NCBI GenBank assembly: GCA_024734495.1
Contig: JALMQS010000030.1
Location: forward strand, 10,022,378-10,086,377
Reading direction: 5' to 3'
DNA length: 64,000 nucleotides
Origin: Forficula auricularia
Taxonomy: Eukaryota; Arthropoda; Insecta; Dermaptera; Forficulidae
Shown here: positions 11,169-20,800 of the stretch, piece after piece
Layout of the letters: the number at the start of each line of letters is the position of its first letter
Position numbering within the stretch: position 1 is the first letter of the stretch
Position numbers and translations under genes: made by a program
Notes under the pieces: generated by a model
Database searches by the model: none
Told to the model about the DNA's origin: nothing
Seen by the model: the letters and a program-made list of their open reading frames with translations, nothing else

Positions 11169-11509
11169 TTTGGTATATACTTGGGCCAAGCTTTGGAATT
11201 GATTGAAATCCTTGAAGAAAAGAATTTACCAACATCAGGAAACAAGAAGGATCTGATAAACAGATTACTAGAGGACGGATATGATATTAATAAAATGGAT
11301 GGATCTAACCGAGAAGATGGATGTAACTTAGAAATAGAAAATGGTGATAGCTCTCAAGTGAAAATCTTAAAAACTGAGGTATATTACCTAAAAATATTAA
11401 TCAGGGAACTAAATGGAAAATATCGATGCAGCAAATGTCATGTTTTCAAAAGAGAGGCCTATAAATACGGTAAGCTAAATTTGAAGCAGATAAGGGAAAA
11501 CATTCACTA
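11169..11509 (+). pseudogene. SAP-motif-like open reading frame inside the large inverted repeat
   Basis: The frame is open from a stop at 11166-11168 to the stop at 11507-11509 and lacks an ATG near its 5' end. The first 35 residues (LELIEILEEKNLPTSGNKKD followed by LINRLLE) fit a SAP motif, a short helix-extended-helix DNA-binding unit. The middle is acidic and the end has CSKCHVFKRE, a single CxxC. It may be a spliced exon or a remnant of the inverted element's own accessory protein. An hAT element starts 4 bases after its stop. Confidence 0.45.
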
Positions 11510-11512
11510 GAG

Positions 11513-12166
11513 CAGTGGTTCCCAACCTTTGTGGCCCATCTCCCCTTTCTGGAGCTTGACTAACACATATCGTCCCCTTTTAATTTTCATTGTATGCCTA
11601 ATTTTAATTTGAATTAAAGTATAAAGTTTTATTATTTTAAACAATTTTATTACAGTATATAAAAAAACCAAAGCAGTTTTATCCGGTCACTCTTCAATAA
11701 AATAGAAGAAAAATTAAAATGTACATTTTTTACCGATTATTTTTGAACAAAAGTGAAATAATTAACTAAGATCATTGACGTACATTTGAAAAACAGAAGT
11801 ACTTGTTTTCATTTTTGGAATCTGAAAAATTAAGAAAGTTGACAGTTAAAAATTAGAAAAATAAATGAAAGTTTGAAAACTTTGTTATTATTTTATTTTA
11901 CCTTTTCAATGGCTGCCTTGTGCTCGGTGGATTTCAGTTAACAGCTTGAATATCCGGCTTTATATTTGTCAAGTTCAGGCTAAACTCGCCGGCTGAGAAT
12001 ATCCAGTGACTCGTGCTACCCGGCAAATTCTACTGTACAGTACTATTTTAATTTTCTCCCCCTTTGAATACTCATCGCCCCCATAACGCCCTCCACTTAT
12101 TTATTGCCCCCCTGATAACCCAAATCGCCCACTTGGGGGCGATCGCCCACAGGTTTGGAACCACTT
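11513..12166. mobile_element. hAT-like non-autonomous element
   Basis: Starts cagtggttcccaaccttt and ends with the near-complement ggtttggaaccactt. Flanked by cactagag / cactagac (11505-11512 and 12167-12174), a 7-of-8 match to an 8-bp duplication. 654 bp, no transposase frame. Confidence 0.8.
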
Positions 12167-12457
12167 CACTAGACCTATGAAGAATAAACCAGGAATAATA
12201 ATTAAATCACGAAACAATAGTTTTTATGTTGTAGAAAACAGGTCTTATAGGTGTTCTTTTAAAACATCCAGAAATAGCTTCTGACAAGCCCTTTATATAT
12301 GGGAATTTAAAATACCTTAAATTTTCTTCATTCTCAACTTATTTAGTTTTATGCATTCCATTAAATCTTTAAATGAACTTGGAGATGAAGCTTGAAGGGT
12401 AATTATTTATCTTCAATAGATTCTTTAGATTCTCTTTTTTAATTTTTTGTATAAAGC

Positions 12458-12492
12458 TTGATGAAGCCACAATAAATTGGCGAAACGTTGCA
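12458..12492 (+). ncRNA. Hammerhead-like core, one core substitution
   Basis: TTGATGA-A-GCC...GGC-GAAA-CGTT-gca. The first core base is T instead of C; stem II (GCC/GGC) is intact. Right arm of the 9505-12667 inverted repeat. Confidence 0.35.
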
Positions 12493-12667
12493 AATGATCG
12501 CATGTTTTAACACGGTGTTTAATTGTACCTTTTTTCCTCTGATTTGTCACATTTAATTCTGATAATGGAACTGAATAACAATAATGATATTCTATAATGT
12601 TTAAATTTAGTGAGACTAGGCGGCAAAATATATCAGCCATATATTGGGAAAGTGCCGAACCACTTAT

Positions 12668-12870
12668 TCGCTAATACATTTATCCCTGACTTCTAGAGAC
12701 TGTAACTCCCACCCGAGGTAGGCCTCCTTAATTTAATCCTTCAAATCCAGGATACACAGATATCTTTATCTCTGACTTTTTAGCATAATCACTCTCTTCG
12801 ATAATGCAAGGGTTTGTCAAGACCTATATAGGTGCTGCATCTTCGCAGTGCTCCGTTCCAGGGACAGCGG
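12668..12870 (+). pseudogene. LINE 3' fragment, degraded
   Basis: gtgccgaaccactt, a TSR-type region and gataatgcaagggt...ggtgctgcatctt match the 10.3-10.7 kb LINE 3' end with many changes and a frameshift. No frame survives. Confidence 0.55.
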
Positions 12871-12902
12871 AACCGGGGGCGTGTACTATACTTATATATA
12901 GT

Positions 12903-12950
12903 TTTTAACTTGAAGAAAAGTTACCGAGCATCGCTCGGTGGCCAGGTACT
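12903..12950 (+). mobile_element. Helitron/HINE-like 3' end
   Basis: ttaccgagcatcgctcggtg forms a CCGAGC-atc-GCTCGG hairpin, followed by ggccaggta and CTAA, matching the hairpin plus CTRR terminus of Helitron-type elements. Sister ends: 15885, 16720, 24560, 26410, 39850 and 58800. Confidence 0.6.
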
Positions 12951-12986
12951 AAAAATTATAATAAGACAAAAGATTAAAGATAATGG

Positions 12987-14236
12987 GTGAAGTAAAAAGT
13001 TCTGAGCCTTTTTCATTAGATGGATTTAATCAGCAATATCTCACGATATATACGTCGTATCTGGTCATTCTTTTTTGCAATTCAAAGGCGACATAACGCT
13101 TTAAAAAAAGTGCTTTGACAGTTTTGTGTTTGGTGAAGCCATTTGTAGTCCAAAATGAAGGTAAAAAAAGAGAAAATTCGATACATTCTCCGGTACCCCT
13201 ATGACCTATGACCAAGGGGAAAAAGCGGAGCAGGCGGCCAAAATTTTTTCTTCTGTTTATGGACCCAATACAATATCGAATGCAACAGCAAAGTGGTGGT
13301 TCCAACGATTCCGTTCTGGTAATATGGACGTCGAAGATGGGACACACTCTGGTAGGCCAATCGTCGAAAATGTCGACAAAATCATGGAAATTGTCGAGTC
13401 GGACCAGCATGCGAGCACTTATTCCATTGCGCAGGAACTGGAGATTAACCAGAAAACCTTTTGGAACCATTTGCATAAGGCTGGTCTCAAGAAGTAGCTC
13501 GATATATAGATGCCACACAAATTGACGCAAAAGAAACTTTTGGACCGAATTGTTGCCTGCGATTTTTTCCTGAATCGATGGTGATGGGGATGGGGATGGT
13601 GACTGGCGTTGAAAAATGGGTCACATACGAGAACAACAGGCAAATAAGATCGTGGTCCATGCGCGGTGAGCCGGCCCAAACGATTGCCAAGCCTGAATTA
13701 ACGGTCAAGATGGTTTTATTGTGTGTTTGGTGGGATTTGAAGGAATCATCCAGTATATGAATGAGGTGCTCCCATCACTCCTTTCGGACCTATACTGTCA
13801 ACAACTGACCAGATTGCATCAGGCGATCGACGAGAAGCCACCAGAATTGGCCAATTGAAAGGGTGTTGTGTTCCATCAAGTGGACGCCAGGCCGCACACA
13901 TCGTTAACGACGCGCCAGAAGCTCCGAGAGCTTGGATGGGAGGTTATATCGCACCCACAGTATAGCCCAGACCTGGCTCAAAGCGATTATCAGATTTTCA
14001 AGCATTTGCAAAATTTCCTTGATGGTACCAAACTGGCCTCAAGAGAGGCTTGTGAAAATGAGCTGGTCGAGTTTTTTCTCAATAGGGACAAGGACTTCTT
14101 CAATCGCGGAATTATAAGAGTGCCTTCAAAAAGGACAAAAGTTATCGAGCAAAACGGCGCATATTTGATCTAAATCGGATAATTCTAACTTGGTTAATTT
14201 TATCGTCTAAATAAAGAGAAAAACTTTTTACTTCAC
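12987..14236 (+). pseudogene. Inactivated mariner transposon
   Basis: Terminal inverted repeats gtgaagtaaaaagtt at 12987-13001 and 14222-14236 bound 1.25 kb, the usual mariner size. Frame pieces at 13201-13497 (helix-turn-helix with KWWFQRFRSGNMDVEDG), about 13578-13760 (EKWVTYENNRQIRSWS, MRGEPAQTIAKPELTV) and 13868-14173 (DARPHTS, HPQYSPDLAQSDYQIF, then NGAYLI) reconstruct the order of a D,D34D transposase. There are frameshifts and stops between pieces. The first catalytic Asp (expected in TGDEKW) is Val: the sequence reads TGVEKW. Not functional. Confidence 0.9.
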
Positions 14237-14805
14237 TTATTATTTTAAATAAAACGCCTTTTACTTTACACTAAAGCCAACATGATAATTTTTCAAATTC
14301 ATGTTATGATTTATAATTTAAATGAATAATCTCTAGTTATTTTCCAAAAAATAAATTAAAATTGAATAATCAATATAATCACTAATGTGTTTTACCCTAA
14401 ATATTCCATAGTAATTGATTTCTTTATCAGACCAACTAACTGCTTTGTTGAAAGTTGACTTAAGTCTTAAGACATAGATTAAAGATATATAGATAATAAT
14501 TTTGAATTTATCTTGTATTTAATCTAAACAATTATAACGAAATATTATTTCCTATTTATTAAACAGTGTTTGTTATTTCAATCAAAAATTCATTTATTAA
14601 ATAATTAATATTAAATTGATTAATTTTGAAGTGGAATTGTTTGACAGTTTTCAACCTATTCAAGATTAAAAATTAAATCCTAATCAAGTAATTTATGGTT
14701 GTGCTTGTTTGTATAGGTAATAAATTGAAACTTATGTAACTAGAGATAAATCCATCTTGTTCTATTTAATAAGTTAATAAATTGAGAAATTAACAATTTT
14801 CCAAA

Positions 14806-17800
14806 ATGACTCCTGCATTAGCAATATTTTTGGTATTTTTCGGTTGTGGAAGTAATGTCATATTTCTGGAATTTCAAGTCAAGGAAGTAGAAATATAATA
14901 TACTACAACAAATATTATTTATTTTATTTTGATTATTTATGTCCATCGATTAAATTAATAAGTTGTTGTAGGAAATAAAGACAATAGCTTATGCAAGTAT
15001 TTTTTATTTTATGCCAACGTTTCGTCAACTTTGTTGACTTCCTCAGGGCTCAAATAAATTAATTTCTTGCATATTTGTCAATTTTTAAATATTTATTCTT
15101 AGCAAACACATATAGGCACAGATTGAAAATATTTTAAATCTTTTTAAATAGGAAATATTTTCAATCTGTGCCAATATGTGTTTGCTAAGAATGAATATTT
15201 ATAAAATGACAAATATGCAAAGAAATTAATTTGTTTGAGCCCTGAGGAAGTCAACAAATTTGTCGAAACGTTGGCATAAAATAAAAAATTCTTGCCTAAC
15301 CCAGGTAACCACAATATCCTAAGAATATTCTAAGGATATTCTAAGGACATTTAAATCTTCTTAGAATATTCTGAGGATATTGTGTGTTACCTGGGAAGCT
15401 ATTGTCCTTATTTCCCTACAACAACTTATTAATTATATATTTTTTTATTATTATTTTAAAAATTGTTTTCAAGGAAGATCCTGGAGTTGGAAATCTGATC
15501 ACTTTCTCTCAATTCGTATTTATCGCAATTCATGGCTTTATATTTACATCCAATTTTGGCCGAAATAAATTAAAAATAGGTTTAAAGTAAGATTTTTAAA
15601 ATTTATTACGCTTTTCTTATATTCACTCTATTAATATATATATTTTTTCTATTTTAGGCATTATCTTTTTTTAGTTGTGATGTTTTTTGTTACTAATCTT
15701 TGTAATAATTGGGCTTTTGACTTCAATATTCCAATGCCTCTACATATAATATTTCGAGCTGTATGTATTTCATTTAAAAGTCAATTGATAGCTTTTTAAT
15801 AAGAGGCTGCGAATTATTGAAGTTTTGCAGGAGGGGAGAAACTCAAAGACCAAAGCTTTACTTAAAAATTTAAAGGGTAGTGCCTGGAACACCTAGCGAT
15901 GCTCGGTAACTTTTTGCCTCTAAATGGCTTAAGTTTCAAATTTCAAGGCTCTGCGACTTACCAAAGAAGATATATGAATGATTAAAATATTTATTTTACG
16001 ACACTCCTAATTTACACCCCCTTCCATTCTTTCAATCGGATTAAAATCTATACACGACTAATTGAGGCGACTGTGGGTCAGTGGCTAGAGTGTCGGGCTA
16101 TACGGGGAAATACGCTGGTTTGAGACCGAGTCTCAGCAGATATTTGCAGTCGCCTCCTCTTGGAAAGCACTGGCAACCTACCAAGAGTATAATTGCCTAG
16201 TCAACCTCTCCAAACTAGCCGTTCGGAACCGGCGTTAAAAAGTAGATCCCGTCTATCTGTGTAAAAACAGCTAAACACACTCAGCACAGGTATATGTGGA
16301 GAGGAGCCGAAACGTCAGGGAGACTTGATATGGCACTTAAAGAAGAAGAGACACGACTAATAACTCATGAGACTTGATATGTACACCAATTTTTAGCGAA
16401 ATCGTTAGAACCGTTTTCGAGAAACCGATTTTATATCTTATCTTATCTTATTATAATAAACGAGCAATTCTTGTATATATATATATATATATATGTAATC
16501 GGTTTCTCGAAAACGGCTCTAACGATTTCTCTAAAAATTGGTTAACTTATCAAGTCTAATGAGTTATTAGTCGTGTATAAATTTTAATCCGATTGAAATA
16601 AAGGAAGGGGTGTAAATTATTCATTTCGTAAAATAAATATTTTAGTCGTTCATATCTCGTCTTCGGTAAGTCGCAGATCCTTGAAATTTGAAACTTGAGC
16701 CGTTTAGAGACAAAAAGTTGCCGAGCATTGCTCGGTGCTCCAGGCATATATATATATATATATATACAAGAATTGCTTGTTTAATATAATAAGATAAGAT
16801 AAATAAGCATGATTATCCCCCCTATGGATATGTTTTTGCTTTGACCAGAAGGGGAAAAGATTTTTCAGTAGTTATAGAATATACAGCTTGTCACCTAATG
16901 AAATGACTTAATAGAGTCACCCATCAAGAACGAGTGCTCTGCTAACGGTCACTTTATGATGTGCCAATATGATGAATTAGAAGACAACCTGTCTATTCTA
17001 ATCCTGTACGGGGAGGGGGGGGGGCTGTCCACCCCCACCCTCTGTAATTCGCACACTTGTGAGCAGGATAATTTGGAGTACAGATTTTTACGGAAGTTTC
17101 TCTTGGTAGCATTTTCTGATGATAGTTTCCTTATTATAGTGATAGGGAAGATTTTTTCAGATATTAGTGAGCTCGGGGGAAACTTTTTTAAGCTATTATC
17201 CCATAATATATTTGGCTACGCCAATATTGATTCTAAAGAGAGAAAATGGAAGATACTTTAATTTCAAAATAGTTTATTTAAATCAATTTATTCCTAGAAT
17301 ACAATCATAAGTTGAAAAGTTTTTATTTTGCCTAGAGTAGCAGAGAAACAAAGAGGTTGTCTGTCCTCTGCTTGATGCAAATAAACATACACACATATAA
17401 TATATATATATGTATATATATTATTTATTTGTTTGAGAATATAGTTTCGAAGGCTTGGCCCTCATTATCAGTCTTTTTAATTATAAATATTATTTTCATG
17501 GGATCAGTTATCAGTTTGGATATTGATCCCATGAAAAATAATATTTATAATTAAAAAGACTGATGATGAGGACCAAGCTTTCGAAACTATATTCTCAAAC
17601 AAATAAATAATATATATACATTAGGGTGGGCCTTATTTTGGGTATTTTCGAATTTTTACGCTCGCAGAGGCTCATATGGTTCGAAATAAATAAAAAAAAT
17701 ATCTTCCAAGTTTCAAGTCTCTATCTCAATGTTAACCTGTGCCTCAGAGCGATGTAAGTTTCCCATCTAAATAACATGGGGTTTTTGGCATTGAACGATC

Positions 17801-20800
17801 AATTTTTGACGCCCGAATAAAAAATTGATCGTTCAATGCCAAAAACCCCATGTTATTTAGATGGGAAACTTACATCGCTCTGAGGCACAGGTTAAAATTT
17901 AGATAGGGGCTTGAAACTCGAAGGATATTTTTATTTATTTATTTCGAACCATATGAGCCTCTGCGAGCGTAAAAATTCGAAAATACCCACAATAAGGGCC
18001 ACCCTAATATACATATATACAAGGTGTTTCAGGAGGAATAGTAAATGTTTTGGGTGATGGTAGTATAGACGAATTGCAATAAAAAATGCCATATAACATG
18101 TGTACAATTTTTATTGAGTACAGAGATACAGCTGTTAGCATGTAACCCAAACAAACTTAAAACAAAGGCAAATGAGGACGTTCAAAGTTGAAAAAAAAGT
18201 AAAAATAAAAATAAAAATTGGACACATGTTATATGGCATTTTTTATTGCAATTCGTCTATACTACCACCTCCTAAAATATTTACTATTCCTCCTGAAACA
18301 CCCTATATATTTTATATATATGTGTGTATGTTTATTTGCATCAAGTAGAGGACAACCTCTTTGTTTCTCTCTAACAAACATAAGTTATAATTAAATCTTA
18401 TATTCTCCCACTACTTCAGCCTCTACTTTTGAAGCAGTATCACTTATACCATCATTTTTTTTTTTTTTTGTTTCGAAATTCATGATTTGATAACTTTGAA
18501 AGTAAAAGCCGAACAGCATGAATAGAAAATTTCAATTCTTTTTGTTTTTTAATTTATCCTTAGACTTAGATTGTCAAATTTGACCACCGAAGCTTAAACA
18601 AAAATAAAAGAATCCAGAGTGTCCCCATACATATTCAACATTATGCTGCTCACAAATATTGCCTTATTATAAAAATATCAATTAACTTTCAAATTATTGC
18701 CCTCATGCAAATGTGAAAGAATAGATCAAACCATGTTAAGAATGTTTCAATTTATTTATTAATAACTATCTTTAGTCTATCGTTGATTTTTTTTATTAAA
18801 TGGTCACTCTATGCATATATAAGATAGTTCAATAGTGACATGAATTTTAAATTGATTATCATTTCTAAATTATTAATATTTTATTATTGCCACCAAGACA
18901 TGGGAAATTAAATGAACACGATTGCAAAACGTAGATATACATAAACGTGCAATTTATTAAATTACTAAACTATCGTATTAATAAATTAATTTAAATTGAA
19001 AATAAATGTCAACTTATTTCACATAGCATTATTGCATGTGCATTTCTAATATTTTAATTATTTTCATAATCAAATTGATTTATATGCGTTTTACATTCGA
19101 ATAGCTGATTTCTGCCTAGATGTAAAATATTGCCTGCTTTTACAATTTCGACACCCTATAGAAAAATATTATATCTTTGATTCAGGTTTCTGTATTCTCG
19201 AAAAACAAGTTTAATTTGTATATAAGAGATATGAGATGTTTATTGATTGAATCATCATAATCTTATAAACAATTAATATTAAGGTAGTTCTTTCACAAAT
19301 GCAAAAATTCAAGAAGTTTTTGAAACTTGGAATATAAGTCATTAAAAGCATAATACACATACTGTTAGAATTTGAAGACGATTTACCACACCAAACATGA
19401 AATAATTGCAATTAAAAGTGACATTTTTAACATAGGGTAGATAGGGAAAGGGTGGGGATTAAAGGGTGGGAAAATGATCATTATTTTATTTTTTTTCTTT
19501 GAAGGACTTTCACCATCTTGATGAAAAACTAACATTTGTTAGAATAATATATTCCAAGTAAATTAAAAAAAAATTGAAATTATTTATCACGTAGTTTTGA
19601 TAAAAAACAAAAAAAAAACCTATTTGGGCGATTATTTTTAGTGGAGGGGATATAAGCACAATGGCTTGGATACTATCCGGCTAGTATGTGTGTATCCATA
19701 TAGAGATTTGGTAGTGTGAGTGGGCAGTCATGTTAAAAAAAATACCCTAAAATTTTAGTTCCGTTCATATTTATAGAGTGGTTACGAGGCTAAAACTTTT
19801 CGTGTGGATTGTCGTGATAGAATATCCTTAATATGTATATTAGGGTGATTCATTTCTGCAAAAAAATTTTTTTAGGTGCTCAAGCAAAATATCAATCTGC
19901 ATATAGAAAAAAAATTCTCACAAAAAATGACCTCTTAATTCCAATATTAAGTTCTTAGTATTTTAATTTGATTTTTTTCCATTTAAAATGCATGTTAAAA
20001 GATTTTTTTTTTCAAATTTCTAATGCTCAGCTACATTTCGCGATATTGAAAAACGAATTGTTGTATCTTGTAGGGGATTCCATGCTCGTCAAAATTGCTT
20101 TTGAGTTTTTTTTATGTAGATCGTGCTGGTTCACCAGTAAGAGCTTTCGAAGTACATTTTTTTGAGGAAAATTGTGATTTTCTTATTTTTTAGAACGAAC
20201 CGCTAAGTATAGGAAAGAAAATTGACATGTATTTAAATGAAATTTTATCCTCTTCAAAAAAGGTCCTTAGACGCAAGTTGCTCCGACCAATAGTTTATGA
20301 GTTACTGCAATTTTTATAACTGAAAATTGAAGAAATTGATAAAAAATGCCAAATAATGGTATTTAAATTTAACTTTTCGATTGATCATCATCACATTTTT
20401 GTACATTATGAACTTTTCTATATTTATTCTGATATCTGACTTGTTATAAAAGTAAAAGTAAGTAATAATTATTTGCCATTTTTTATCAATTTCTTCAATT
20501 TTCACTTATAAAAATTGCTGTAACTCATAAACTATTGGTCGGATCAACTTGGGCCTAGGGATCCTTTTTGAAGAGGATAAAATTTCCTTTAAATACTTGT
20601 CAATTTTTTTTCCTAAACTTGGCGGTTCGTTCTAAAAAATAAAAAAATCCCAATTTTCCTCAAAAAATGTACTTCGATAGGGTGAACCAGCACGAGCTAC
20701 ATAAAAAAACTCAAAAGCAATTTTGAAGAGCATGGAATCCCCTACAAGATACAACGAATCGTTTTTCAATATCGCGAAATGTGGCTGAGCATTGGAAATT

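Larger units (their letters stand above)
9505..12667. mobile_element. Large inverted repeat with hammerhead-like cores at both arms
   Basis: About 230-bp arms at 9505-9735 and 12440-12667 are inverted copies. Each contains a hammerhead-like core, and each carries a piece of LINE sequence (gccgaaccactt). The roughly 2.7-kb interior holds a GGGTGG MITE split by a LINE, a SAP-like open frame and an hAT element. Confidence 0.65.
14955..15440. mobile_element. Fold-back element A3 filling intron 1 of SLC35B4
   Basis: Arms ttaataagttgttgtagg and its complement cctacaacaacttattaa enclose a nearly complete palindrome with hammerhead-like cores on both arms (15013-15050 minus, 15238-15275 plus). A second inverted layer has gcaaacacatat(a)ggcacag on each side. 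A small MITE interrupts the right arm. It makes up most of the 587-bp intron. Confidence 0.75.
17320..18370. mobile_element. Nested fold-back complex C with three inverted layers
   Basis: The outer layer is aacaaagaggttgtc...ctctgcttgatgcaaata (17349) and its complement (18318-18370). Inside lie an inverted pair with family C hammerhead-like cores (17435-17473 and 17558-17596), then two TA-flanked MITEs (17624-18004 and 18021-18304). The outer sequence recurs at 1560, 52141, 52880, 58050 and 58120. Confidence 0.7.

Noticed and set aside
13030..13708. Minus-strand frames of 166, 86 and 73 codons in the mariner
   Set aside because: They are antisense to recognisable transposase blocks on the plus strand.
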